Below, one piece after another: positions 9,542-17,336 of a DNA stretch of 64,000 bases. Position 1 is the first letter of the stretch. Every line of letters starts with the position of its first letter. A program made the position numbers and the translations under genes. The stretch comes from Myxococcaceae bacterium JPH2 (GTDB lineage Bacteria; Myxococcota; Myxococcia; Myxococcales; Myxococcaceae). The notes beneath the pieces were generated by a model. The model saw only the letters and a program-made list of their open reading frames with translations. It did not search any database and was not told the origin of the DNA. The DNA is taken from the NCBI GenBank assembly GCA_016458225.1, contig JAEMGR010000007.1, forward strand, positions 62,001 through 126,000, in the 5' to 3' direction.

Positions 9542-9856
9542 TCACGGGTTCTGGGGACGGGCGGGTGCGTCGCTGCCGGCCGCGGCCATGGACTTCTCAC
9601 GCGCTTCGTTGGCGAAGCGGGCGGCCTTCACCGCGAAGTCCACGCCGGACTGATAGTCCGAGTAGCCCACCTCTTCGCGCGCCTTCTGCAGGTAGAGATT
9701 GGCGGCGGTCCACTCGTAGGGCGCCTCCTTCTCCGCGCCAGCGGTGCGCGCGGCTTGAATCTGCACCTCGGCATCGAGGAGGTTCGCGGTGGTCTTCACC
9801 GGGCCGCATGCGGCCAGCGCACCCGCTACCGTCAACAGGACCGACAGCCTCTTCAT
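9542..9856 (-). CDS. DUF4398-type small lipoprotein
   Basis: 104 residues from MKRLSVLLTVAGALAACGPV, with a clear lipobox at LAAC. The mature part is alpha-helical (AANLYLQKAREEVGYSDYQS, AVKAARFANEAREKS), matching the DUF4398 pattern of paired helices found next to OmpA proteins. It lies 17 bases upstream of the OmpA lipoprotein gene on the same strand, and the two probably work together at the outer membrane-peptidoglycan junction (inference from context). Function unknown. Confidence 0.83.
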   Translation of the reverse strand: MKRLSVLLTVAGALAACGPVKTTANLLDAEVQIQAARTAGAEKEAPYEWTAANLYLQKAREEVGYSDYQSGVDFAVKAARFANEAREKSMAAAGSDAPARPQNP

Positions 9857-10004
9857 AGGGTGGGGCCTCGCAGAAGGAGTCAGGGTCGGTCGTATCAATC
9901 GCCCCCCGGGGGGTCAAGAATCGGGCAGACCGGAGCAGGCGGGAAGGCACGGCGGAGTCCGACTCTTTGACGGATGCCCCCATGCTTGCCATCGTCCCCG
10001 TCCC

Positions 10005-10991
10005 GTGCGCCCCTCCGCCCGTTCCATCCTCGTCCTCCTCGCGCTGCTGGGGGCCTCTCCCACCTTGGGCGCTACGTCCACCGCGGTGAAGAAGGCCGAA
10101 CACCGCATGGAGGCCGACGAGGTGGTGGCCCAGGTCATCCGGGGCGGGACGGTGGCGGCGGCGCTGTCCCGGCTGCACTACCTGCGCGAGGAGGACTACG
10201 CGGCCGCGGAGATCTCCGAGCAGATGCGCCGAGTCGTCGATGAGCGCGCGCGCCGCAACCTCGCATCGCTGCTCGCGGGCCTGGGGTCTCGGGCCGGAGA
10301 GCGGGCGCTGGTGCAGCTCACGTCGGACGCGGACGGCTCGGTGCGCATGTCCGCGGCGCAGGGGCTGGCGCGGCTTCGCAGCCGGGTCGTGGAGCCGGTG
10401 TTGCCGCTGCTGCAGGACAAGAGCAGTGGCGTGCGCCGCGAGGCGGCCCGGGCGCTCGGGGCGTCGGGCAACCCGAAGATGGGGCGCGTGCTGGTGTCCG
10501 CGGCGAAGGACGAGACGGACCTGGAGGTCCGCGCCGCCATGCTGGCGTCCGCCGGAGAGACGGGCGACAAGAAGCAGATCCCCGCGCTGAAGGCGTACCT
10601 GGACAGTGGCTCGGAGGGCACGCGCTTCGCGGCGGCCAGGGGCCTGGTCCGGCTGGATGCGCCCGAGGGCGTGGCCTTCGCGGGCAAGCTGCTCGCCTCG
10701 ACCGACAAGTTCGTGCGGCGCCAGGGCCTGGAACTCTACGAGGGCGTGTCCGCGAAGAAGTCCGCGCGCGCGCTGGAGCCGCTCTTGGAGGACAAGGAGC
10801 GCGCGCTGGCCGCGGCCGCCGCGCGCATCCTGTACCAGGGCGGGGATGCCTCCATGCTCGACTGGCTGGTGCTGGCGTCGTGGAACGCGAAGGGGACGGA
10901 CAAGCTCGTCTACGAGAAGGAGCTGGAGACGCTTCAGCTCGCGGACGACAAGCGCAAGGCCATCCTGCGCAAGGCGGGTGTGGCGAAATGA
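10005..10991 (+). CDS. Exported HEAT-repeat protein
   Basis: 328 residues. The GTG start gives VRPSARSILVLLALLGASPT, a cleavable-looking signal with a site near TLGA. The rest is HEAT-like repeats of about 31 residues, for example DADGSVRMSAAQGLARLRSR, DKSSGVRREAARALGASGNP and DETDLEVRAAMLASAGETGD. Its stop overlaps the start of the DUF1460 amidase gene as ATGA, so the two are translationally coupled. It may be a periplasmic scaffold or regulator of that enzyme (inference). Confidence 0.85.
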   Translation: MRPSARSILVLLALLGASPTLGATSTAVKKAEHRMEADEVVAQVIRGGTVAAALSRLHYLREEDYAAAEISEQMRRVVDERARRNLASLLAGLGSRAGERALVQLTSDADGSVRMSAAQGLARLRSRVVEPVLPLLQDKSSGVRREAARALGASGNPKMGRVLVSAAKDETDLEVRAAMLASAGETGDKKQIPALKAYLDSGSEGTRFAAARGLVRLDAPEGVAFAGKLLASTDKFVRRQGLELYEGVSAKKSARALEPLLEDKERALAAAAARILYQGGDASMLDWLVLASWNAKGTDKLVYEKELETLQLADDKRKAILRKAGVAK

Positions 10992-11851
10992 TGTCGGCGG
11001 TCGTGCTTGTCGCGGCGCTGTTGTCCCAGGCTCCCGCGCGCCAGAACGGTTGGGAGGGCCTCACCCTCGCGCAGCGTGCCGCGCTCATCGCCTCGCACGC
11101 CGATGCGCCGCTCTCCGAGCGGCTGTTGTCCATGAGCGAGCGCTTCCTCAACACGCCCTATGTCCATTCGCCGCTGGGCGAGGGGCAGGGCGTGGATCCC
11201 GACCCGATGTTCCGCCTGGACGCGGTAGACTGCCTCACGTTCGTCGAGGAGACGCTGGCGATGAGCCTGGCGCGCGACGATGCCCAGGTGCCGTCGCTGC
11301 TCGAGCGGATCCGCTACGCGTCCGTGCCCACGTACGAGGACCGCAACCACCTCATGGAGGCGCAGTGGCTCCCGAACAACGTCCACAAGGGCTTCCTGAC
11401 GGACGTGACGCGGCGCTACGGCGGCTCGGATGTGGTGTCCGTCGCCAAGACGCTCACGAAGCAGACGTGGCTGTCGAAGTCGTCGCGTGAGCTGGTGCTG
11501 CCCCGCGAGCGCCAGCCCGTGGGGACGTTCTCGCTCGACATGCTGCCCCTCGCGCGAGTGCTGGCGCATGCCCGCGATGTGCCCTCGGGCACGTTGCTCG
11601 TGGTGCTGCGCGAGGACTTGCCGTTCAAGGCCACGCGCATCTCCCATCTGGGCTTCGTGGTGCAGAAGCGGCACCGCACGTACCTGCGGCACGCCTCGCG
11701 CGGGGGCTACAACCGCGTGGTGGATGAGGACCTGGAGACGTTCCTCGCGCGCAATGCCCGGTACGACAAGTGGAAGGTCACGGGCGTCAGCTTCTACGAG
11801 CCGCGCCGCCCTCCCACGGATGCGGCGGGCGTGGGCATGGGCGCGCGCTGA
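10988..11851 (+). CDS. DUF1460 / N-acetylmuramoyl-L-alanine amidase-like protein
   Basis: 287 residues starting MMSAVVLVAALLSQAPA, a short export signal. The family signature with the catalytic cysteine is DAVDCLTFVEETLAMSLA, and ATRISHLGFVVQKRHRTYLR carries the histidine region of the NlpC/P60-like fold. DUF1460 enzymes cleave muropeptides or cell-wall amide bonds in the periplasm. FLNTPYVHSPLGEGQGVDPD is the usual N-terminal motif. It is coupled by a 4-base overlap to the preceding HEAT gene, so scaffold and hydrolase are made together. Substrate not known. Confidence 0.85.
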   Translation: MMSAVVLVAALLSQAPARQNGWEGLTLAQRAALIASHADAPLSERLLSMSERFLNTPYVHSPLGEGQGVDPDPMFRLDAVDCLTFVEETLAMSLARDDAQVPSLLERIRYASVPTYEDRNHLMEAQWLPNNVHKGFLTDVTRRYGGSDVVSVAKTLTKQTWLSKSSRELVLPRERQPVGTFSLDMLPLARVLAHARDVPSGTLLVVLREDLPFKATRISHLGFVVQKRHRTYLRHASRGGYNRVVDEDLETFLARNARYDKWKVTGVSFYEPRRPPTDAAGVGMGAR

Positions 11852-11852
11852 G

Positions 11853-12308
11853 TCAGTGCGCGGGCAGGGCCGGCGGTGGAGGGGGCGGTTCTTCGCTCTC
11901 GCGTTCCTCGGCCTCCGCCGCGGCCGCGGCCTCGTCCTGGCTGGCGAGCTCCAGCCGGCGCTCCTGCTCCATCAGCGTCGCGGCGCGCGCCTGCTCCTCG
12001 GCGGGCACGCGAATCTCCCACCAGGGCAGCAGCGCGCCGGTGGTCAGCTCGTCCACCACGCCCGAGCGTCCGGGACGCACCAGCACGGGGATGTTCCGCT
12101 CGTGCATCATCTCCACGAAGGCCTCGGCGGTGAGTGGATTCTCCGCGATGGCCGCGCGCACGAAGCGGCGTTGATCCAGGTCATGGGGAAGGGGCAGGCC
12201 GCGCCGCTCCATCTCCTCGGCCGAGACGAGGGCGGGGTGGTTGGGGCAGTCCGTGCAGTGGCCGACACTGTCCTGGTACTCCGAGCCGCACCTGGCGCAG
12301 TACTTCAT
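11853..12308 (-). CDS. Zinc-ribbon DUF2007-like protein
   Basis: 151 residues from MKYCARCGSEYQDSVGHCTD. Four cysteines (CARC and CTDC) form a zinc ribbon in the first 25 residues. The middle (LDQRRFVRAAIAENPLTAEA, RNIPVLVRPG, WWEIRVPAEEQARAATLMEQ) looks like the DUF2007 ferredoxin-like fold that begins with residues close in sequence but distant in the protein. The tail is Ala/Glu-rich, then six prolines. The start has a good GGAGG site. It lies 71 bases downstream of the receiver protein gene. Function unknown. Confidence 0.75.
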   Translation of the reverse strand: MKYCARCGSEYQDSVGHCTDCPNHPALVSAEEMERRGLPLPHDLDQRRFVRAAIAENPLTAEAFVEMMHERNIPVLVRPGRSGVVDELTTGALLPWWEIRVPAEEQARAATLMEQERRLELASQDEAAAAAEAEERESEEPPPPPPALPAH

Positions 12309-12379
12309 GTGCCCTCCTGGCCGATGGATGCCTGGAATGTGGGGCCGCGCCTCGTCAGAAGGGAGATGCGGCGGCTTGC

Positions 12380-12742
12380 TCACTGCCGGGCCGCGTCTCC
12401 CAGGTTGCCCACCTCGGCGCTCAGGCGCTCCACGTCGATGGGCTTGCGCAGCACCACGTCGCAGAACTCGGCGCCGGTCACCTCGGCGTAGCCGGACACG
12501 AGGATGACGCGCGCGTGTGGCGCTTGCTCTTTCACCTTCTGCGCCAGCTCGGTGCCGCACATTCCCGGCAACGACTCGTCCGTCACCACCACGTCGACGG
12601 GCTCTGCCTCGAAGGCGCGCAGGCCCTCCAGCCCATCTCCCGCGGTGCGGACCTCGAAGTCGGTCTCCAGCAACTCCGCGAGCAGCTCGCGGCTGTCGCC
12701 GTCGTCCTCCACCACCAACACCTTGATTCGCTCGGAGCCCAT
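12380..12742 (-). CDS. Single-domain response regulator receiver
   Basis: 120 residues, one complete REC domain and nothing else. The acidic pair is in VLVVEDDGDSRE, the phospho-acceptor is Asp55 in VVVTDESLPG, the Ser switch is in VILVSGYAE and the Lys is in LRKPIDVE. It has no output domain, so it likely acts as a phosphate relay or by direct protein binding. No kinase is adjacent. It may be cotranscribed with the downstream zinc-ribbon gene. Confidence 0.92.
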   Translation of the reverse strand: MGSERIKVLVVEDDGDSRELLAELLETDFEVRTAGDGLEGLRAFEAEPVDVVVTDESLPGMCGTELAQKVKEQAPHARVILVSGYAEVTGAEFCDVVLRKPIDVERLSAEVGNLGDAARQ

Positions 12743-12901
12743 GCGCTCTGAAAACCCACGGCGTCGCGGGGAAACGTCCGGCGCCGGTGGTGCGGCGCGG
12801 CGGGGGCCTTGTCGTCCCCTCGCTGGGCGAGCGCGGGAGCGTGGGGGACTCCCTCACCGACCCAGGGTGGGCTGTCCATGTTTGCCCCCGGAGGTGACGC
12901 C

Positions 12902-13261
12902 ATGAAGGTGTTGCTGCGAGGAGTGCACCTGAAGCTGACCGACTCGATTCGCGCCTATGTCGACGAGCATCTGGTGAGCCATCTGGAGCGGTTCGCGGAG
13001 GACGAGGCGGCGGAGATCGACATCTCGCTGGTGGACGTCAACGGGCCCAAGGGTGGCGTGGACAAGGAGTGCCGGGCGACGGTGAGCCTGCCCAACCTCC
13101 CGATTGTGCATGTCACGGAGGCGGCTGAGACGCTGTTCCAGGCCATCGACGCGACGCGTGACCGGTTGGAGCGAGCGCTCCAGCGCACGGTGGACCGCCG
13201 CCGGGACACGCCTTCCGAAGGGCTGCCCCAGGACCTGGCGGCGAACGTCCCGACGTACTGA
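12902..13261 (+). CDS. hpf: Ribosome hibernation-promoting factor
   Basis: 119 residues. MKVLLRGVHLKLTDSIRAYV and the helices HLVSHLERFAEDEA and LFQAIDATRDRLERALQR give the short HPF/YfiA beta-alpha-beta-beta-beta-alpha fold, which occupies the decoding centre of idle ribosomes. The long-type C-terminal dimerisation domain is absent. A start 24 bases upstream is possible, but this ATG has GGAGGTGA at ideal spacing. A strong terminator follows directly. Confidence 0.93.
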   Translation: MKVLLRGVHLKLTDSIRAYVDEHLVSHLERFAEDEAAEIDISLVDVNGPKGGVDKECRATVSLPNLPIVHVTEAAETLFQAIDATRDRLERALQRTVDRRRDTPSEGLPQDLAANVPTY

Positions 13262-13269
13262 CGGGGCGC

Positions 13270-13316
13270 GGGCCGTGAAATCCCGGACGCCTCCCTGGCG
13301 TCCGGCCTCACGGCCC
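13270..13316 (+). terminator. Terminator after hpf
   Basis: A two-part stem: GGGCCGTGA pairs with TCACGGCCC outside, and CCGGACGCC pairs with GGCGTCCGG inside around TCCCT. The structure begins nine bases after the hpf stop codon. It lacks a long T-run but is extremely stable. Confidence 0.75.
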
Positions 13317-13393
13317 GAGTGGCCGGAACCTTGCTGGGGCGGAACGGTGGACGCTATAAGCGGAACCCTTCAACCCCGGGCTAAAGGACGGCG

Positions 13394-15616
13394 ATGGTCC
13401 GCCTCAAGTTCCTCGTCTTCGCGTTCCTGGTCCTCGGACTGGGACTGGCACATCTCCCGCTCTTGTCGGAGCCCCTGCGCGCACGTGCGGTCGAGGGCGC
13501 CGCGGCGCAGGCCGCCTCGGGCGCCGCGGAGGTGTCCCGCCGCGTGGAGGCACGCCGCGCGGAGGTGCAGTCCCTCGCGCTGAAGCTGGCCGCGAGCCCC
13601 AATGTGGCCGCCGCGGTGCACGCGCTGACGCCCGCGCCGGTGGCGCACAATCCCCGCGAGCGCAACAAGCCCCAGGACGCCGAGCCGGAGCTGCTGCCGC
13701 TGACGGCCGAGCGCTTCGCCGCGGTGCGCACCGCCGCCGAGGCCGCTGTCCCCAAGGAGCTTCAGGGGGTGGTCATCGCGCTGGTGGCGGGCGACGCGAG
13801 CTTCCATGCGCGCGCCGGCGGTGAGGCCTCCGCGGATGCCGCCGCGCTGGACGCGCCCGCGCTCGCCAAGGCGGGCTCGACGGTGGTGGACGCCTTCGGT
13901 GCCGCGCATGCCTTCGCCTCGGTGCCGCTGCGGTGGGGCGGTGAGTCGGGCAACACGCCGGCCGTGACGCTCGTGGTGGGCGCGCCGCTGGTGGCGGAGA
14001 CCCTGCTGCAGGGCTCGGCGGATGTGACGGGCGTCGCGGCGCTGGCGCTCGTGCAGGGCGACAAGGTGCTGGGCGGCGTGGGCAAGGAGAAGGCCGCGGC
14101 GGAGGGCTCGCTCGCGAAGCTGCCGGTGGGCTCGCGGGATGTCGTGCTGAGCACCGGGCACCTTCAGGCCCTGGGCCCGGTGATGCTGCCCGCGTTCACC
14201 AGCGGCGATGCGATGGGCGGCAAGGCGCCGCTGCTCGTGGGTGCCCGCCGTGCGCTGGAGGGGACGACCCTGGAGGTCGTCGCCGTGGCCAGCACGCAGG
14301 CGGTCCTGGGCGCGCTGGCGGCGTACCAGCAGAGCGCGGTGATGGGCCTCGCCGGCCTCCTGGGGCTGGCGCTCGTGTGGACCTTGCTGATGGGGAGCGC
14401 TCGCTCGTCGCAGCAGGACGATGCGCAGGGCTCGGGGGACACGCTCGGTTTGTCCGCCGCGATGGCCGCGCAGCCCATGTCCGTGTCCGCGGCTCCGATG
14501 GAGTCGGCCCCGGCTCCGCAGGCCGCGCCGCCGAGCGCGTTCGCGCCGCCCGCGCATGACCCGTTCTCGGCGCCTCCGCCTGCTCATGCGCCGCAGCCGT
14601 TCGCCGCGGCCGAGCCGTTCCCGTTCCCGGCGCCTCCGCCCGTGGCGGATCCGTTCGCGGCGATGCCTCCGGCGCCGAGCGCGTTCGCGCCGCCCGCGCA
14701 TGATCCGTTCTCGGCGCCTCCGCCCGTGGCGGATCCGTTCGCGGCGAGGCCTCCGGCGCCGAGCGCGTTCGCGCCGCCCGCGCAGGATCCGTTCTCGGCG
14801 CCTCCGCCCGTGGCGGATCCGTTCGCGGCGAGGCCTCCGGCGCCGAGCGCGTTCGCGCCGCCCGCGCATGATCCGTTCTCGGCGCCTCCGCCCGTGGCGG
14901 ATCCGTTCGGGGCCATGCCTCCGTCGCCGAGTGCGTTCGCGCCGCCCGCGCATGATCCGTTCTCGGCGCCTCCGCCCGTGGCGGATCCGTTCGCGGGTGC
15001 GGATGCGTTCCCGTTCCCCGCGCCTCCGTCGCCGACCTACGCGCAGCCGCAGTACGCGCAGCCCGCCATGCCCTTCGAGCCGGACCCCATGGCGCAGCCG
15101 CCCGCCGAGGCCATCGCCACGGCCGCGCCGCGTCGGGGCGCGTTCGCCTTCGAGGATCAGCCCACCGCGGCGTACTCGCTCCAGCAGGCGGCGGATCCGT
15201 TCGCCCTGGCCGCGGCGCAGTCCTCCGAGCCCCTGGGCAATGCGGAGACGACGCGCGTCGCCGCGATTCCCCGCGAGTTGCTCCAGGCGAGTGTTCGGCC
15301 CCAGACGTCCGAGGCCATTCCGATGCCTCCGCCTCGTGGCGCCGCGGTCCCGCTGCCGGGCCTGTCCCCGTCGGGCAGCGCGGCCGCGGTCGCGCTCTCC
15401 GAGGAGCAGCACTTCCAGGAAGTGTTCCGGGAGTTCGTCACCACCCGCGAGCGCTGCGGCGAGCCGGCGGATGGGCTCACCTACGACAAGTTCCAGCAGA
15501 AGCTCCGCAAGAACAAGGAACAGCTCGTCCAGAAGTATGCGTGCAAGACGGTGCGCTTCCAGGTCTACGTGAAGGAAGGCAAGGCGGCGCTCAAGGCGAC
15601 GCCCGTCAAGGACTGA
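13394..15616 (+). CDS. MXAN_5187-like membrane protein with Pro-rich repeats
   Basis: 740 residues. An N-terminal helix (FLVFAFLVLGLGLAHLPLLS) is followed by a probably periplasmic sensor-like domain to about residue 310. A second helix (AVMGLAGLLGLALVWTLLMG) leads to a cytoplasmic Pro/Ala-rich region (about 370-540) built from a 28-residue unit, SAFAPPAHDPFSAPPPVADP plus variable residues. The last 70 residues (EEQHFQEVFREFVTTRERCG ... QKYACKTVRFQVYVKEGKAA) are compact and match what I recall as the MXAN_5187-type C-terminal domain of myxobacteria. Topology suggests an envelope sensor or tether. Function is unknown. Confidence 0.85.
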   Translation: MVRLKFLVFAFLVLGLGLAHLPLLSEPLRARAVEGAAAQAASGAAEVSRRVEARRAEVQSLALKLAASPNVAAAVHALTPAPVAHNPRERNKPQDAEPELLPLTAERFAAVRTAAEAAVPKELQGVVIALVAGDASFHARAGGEASADAAALDAPALAKAGSTVVDAFGAAHAFASVPLRWGGESGNTPAVTLVVGAPLVAETLLQGSADVTGVAALALVQGDKVLGGVGKEKAAAEGSLAKLPVGSRDVVLSTGHLQALGPVMLPAFTSGDAMGGKAPLLVGARRALEGTTLEVVAVASTQAVLGALAAYQQSAVMGLAGLLGLALVWTLLMGSARSSQQDDAQGSGDTLGLSAAMAAQPMSVSAAPMESAPAPQAAPPSAFAPPAHDPFSAPPPAHAPQPFAAAEPFPFPAPPPVADPFAAMPPAPSAFAPPAHDPFSAPPPVADPFAARPPAPSAFAPPAQDPFSAPPPVADPFAARPPAPSAFAPPAHDPFSAPPPVADPFGAMPPSPSAFAPPAHDPFSAPPPVADPFAGADAFPFPAPPSPTYAQPQYAQPAMPFEPDPMAQPPAEAIATAAPRRGAFAFEDQPTAAYSLQQAADPFALAAAQSSEPLGNAETTRVAAIPRELLQASVRPQTSEAIPMPPPRGAAVPLPGLSPSGSAAAVALSEEQHFQEVFREFVTTRERCGEPADGLTYDKFQQKLRKNKEQLVQKYACKTVRFQVYVKEGKAALKATPVKD
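14675..15010 (+). repeat. 84-base in-frame tandem repeat, four copies
   Basis: Four copies start at 14675, 14759, 14843 and 14927, exactly 84 bases apart, each beginning CCGAGCGCGTTCGCGCC or a one-base variant. Each codes 28 residues of the Pro-rich linker. A diverged partial copy lies at about 14531. The near-identity suggests recent expansion and copy-number variation between strains. Confidence 0.9.
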
Positions 15617-15625
15617 CGCACGGCT

Positions 15626-15656
15626 GAGGCTCGCGCCCACTGCGCGCGCGAGCCTC
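15626..15656. terminator. Bidirectional terminator hairpin
   Basis: GAGGCTCGCGC pairs perfectly with GCGCGAGCCTC over a nine-base loop, in the 57-base gap between two converging genes. It fits a shared terminator for the MXAN_5187-like gene and the histidine kinase operon. Confidence 0.7.
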
Positions 15657-15673
15657 GCCACCTGCGCGTCTTG

Positions 15674-17326
15674 TCAGATGTTCGCGCGGGGCAGCACCAC
15701 CGTGAAGCGTGCGCCCTGGCCGGGTTCGCCACTGACCTCCAGCTTGCCGCCGTGCTCCTGGAGGATTCTCGCCGCGATGGCGAGCCCCAGGCCGGTGCCG
15801 CCGTCCTTGGTGGTGAAGTAGGGCTCGAAGATGCGAGCGCGGTGCTCGGGCGGGATGCCGGGGCCGCTGTCCTCCACCTCGATGACGGCGTCCGAGTCCG
15901 TGCCCTTCACGCGCACGCGCAAGGCGCCACCTTTCTGCGCCATCGCCTCCTCGGCGTTCTTCACCAGGTTCACCAGCACCTGGGTGAGCTGATCCCGGTC
16001 GGCTCTCGCCACCACGCCCTCCTGCACCGCGGGCAGCAACTGAATGCCCTCGGGTGGAGAGGCGTACAGCGCCAGGACGCTCTGGGTCAGCTCGCCCAGG
16101 TCCACTCGCGTGAGCTGTGGCTTGGGCAGTCGGGCGAAGTGGCTGAACTCGTCCACGATGCGTCGCAGGCGATCCACCTCTTCCAGCACCACGCCCGCGC
16201 TCTCCTTGAAGAGGGTGGGGAAGCTGGGATGCGCCGAGGCCTGCGCGGCCAACAGCGTCTCCAGTGACATGCGGATGGGGGTGAGCGGGTTCTTGATCTC
16301 GTGCGCCAGTCGCCTCGCCACCTCCTGCCAGGCGGCGATGCGCTCACTGGCCATCAGCCGCTCGGTGGTGGCTTGCAGCTCGGAGGTCATGTGGTTGAAC
16401 GCGCGGACCAGCTCGCCCAACTCGCCTGAGGCTTCCGTTGTCACCTGCACGTCCAGCGCGCCCTCGGCGACTCGCCGCGCTCCGGACGTGAGGGCCTCCA
16501 CCGGCCGAGTCATCCAGCGCGACACGAGCAGGCCCAGCAGCGCGGCGAAGGCCATGCCCAGCGCGGCCAGGAGGAGGAAGGCCCGCATGACGCCTTGCAC
16601 GGCCTCTCTCGCCGCTGCCCGGCTGAAGGTGAGGCGCACCGAGGCCGCGTCGCCCAGCGGTAGCAGGCGCTCCACCGTGGGGGCCTCGGCGCTGCCTGCG
16701 TGGGCCAGCGTGGTGTCTCCCGCGAGCAGCGTCACTTCGGCTTGCGTGAGGCGGGACAAGTGCTGGGCCAGCCCGTCATCCAGCAGGACTCCGCCCACGG
16801 CCCACAGGCGCGCGTCTCCGTAGTCCACCGGCCGTGCCGAGACGAGCGCCAGGGCCTGTCGCAGCCCGGCCGTGGTGCGTACCTCGACGCGCACAGGAAC
16901 GGGGCGCTCCGGCGCGGCGCGCGTGACTGCGAAGAGGGCGGGGTCGGGGTCGCCGCGCCGCGCGGGCAGGTGCCCGGATGACAGGACGGTGCCACTTCGG
17001 TCGAAGAGCGTGAGCACCGTGAGGCCTCGGCTCTTCATCAGGGCCTCGGCGGTGCCGGCCTGGATGGCGAGCATGGGACGCTCGCGCGCTTCGCGGGCGA
17101 GGTCCTCCATGGCCGGGCTCTCCACCAGTTCTTCGACCGCACGTCGCACGGTGGTGGCCGAGCGCTCCAGTGACTCCTGCGCGGAGGTGGTGGCCGCGCC
17201 CATGCGGGCTGTCTGCTCGCGAGACAGCGTCTCGCGCAGGCGCGACAGCGTGAGCGGCACCACCACGGCAAGCGGCACCAGGGCGAGCAGCGCGAAAGCC
17301 AGCGCCAGACGAGTCCTCAACCGCAT
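15674..17326 (-). CDS. NtrY-like membrane histidine kinase
   Basis: 550 residues. Transmembrane helices at about 8-27 and 249-270 enclose a periplasmic sensor region, followed by HAMP (about 271-325), HisKA with His342 in RRLAHEIKNPLTPIRMSLE, and HATPase_c with Asn457 (LVNLVKNAEE), DSGPGIPPEH and GTGLGLAIAARILQEHGG. The HEIKNPLTP motif is typical of NtrY/NtrB-type kinases whose partners are NtrC-family regulators. No response regulator is adjacent. The start was set at MRLRTRL, which has GAGGAG before it. It is the last gene of the PBP1A operon, 10 bases after the solute-binding-like gene. Confidence 0.93.
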   Translation of the reverse strand: MRLRTRLALAFALLALVPLAVVVPLTLSRLRETLSREQTARMGAATTSAQESLERSATTVRRAVEELVESPAMEDLAREARERPMLAIQAGTAEALMKSRGLTVLTLFDRSGTVLSSGHLPARRGDPDPALFAVTRAAPERPVPVRVEVRTTAGLRQALALVSARPVDYGDARLWAVGGVLLDDGLAQHLSRLTQAEVTLLAGDTTLAHAGSAEAPTVERLLPLGDAASVRLTFSRAAAREAVQGVMRAFLLLAALGMAFAALLGLLVSRWMTRPVEALTSGARRVAEGALDVQVTTEASGELGELVRAFNHMTSELQATTERLMASERIAAWQEVARRLAHEIKNPLTPIRMSLETLLAAQASAHPSFPTLFKESAGVVLEEVDRLRRIVDEFSHFARLPKPQLTRVDLGELTQSVLALYASPPEGIQLLPAVQEGVVARADRDQLTQVLVNLVKNAEEAMAQKGGALRVRVKGTDSDAVIEVEDSGPGIPPEHRARIFEPYFTTKDGGTGLGLAIAARILQEHGGKLEVSGEPGQGARFTVVLPRANI

Positions 17327-17336
17327 GCCGTGCTCC

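Noticed and set aside
14529-15010. The 84-base repeats as a CRISPR array
   Set aside because: No unique spacers, unit length divisible by three, and in frame within a Pro-rich coding region.
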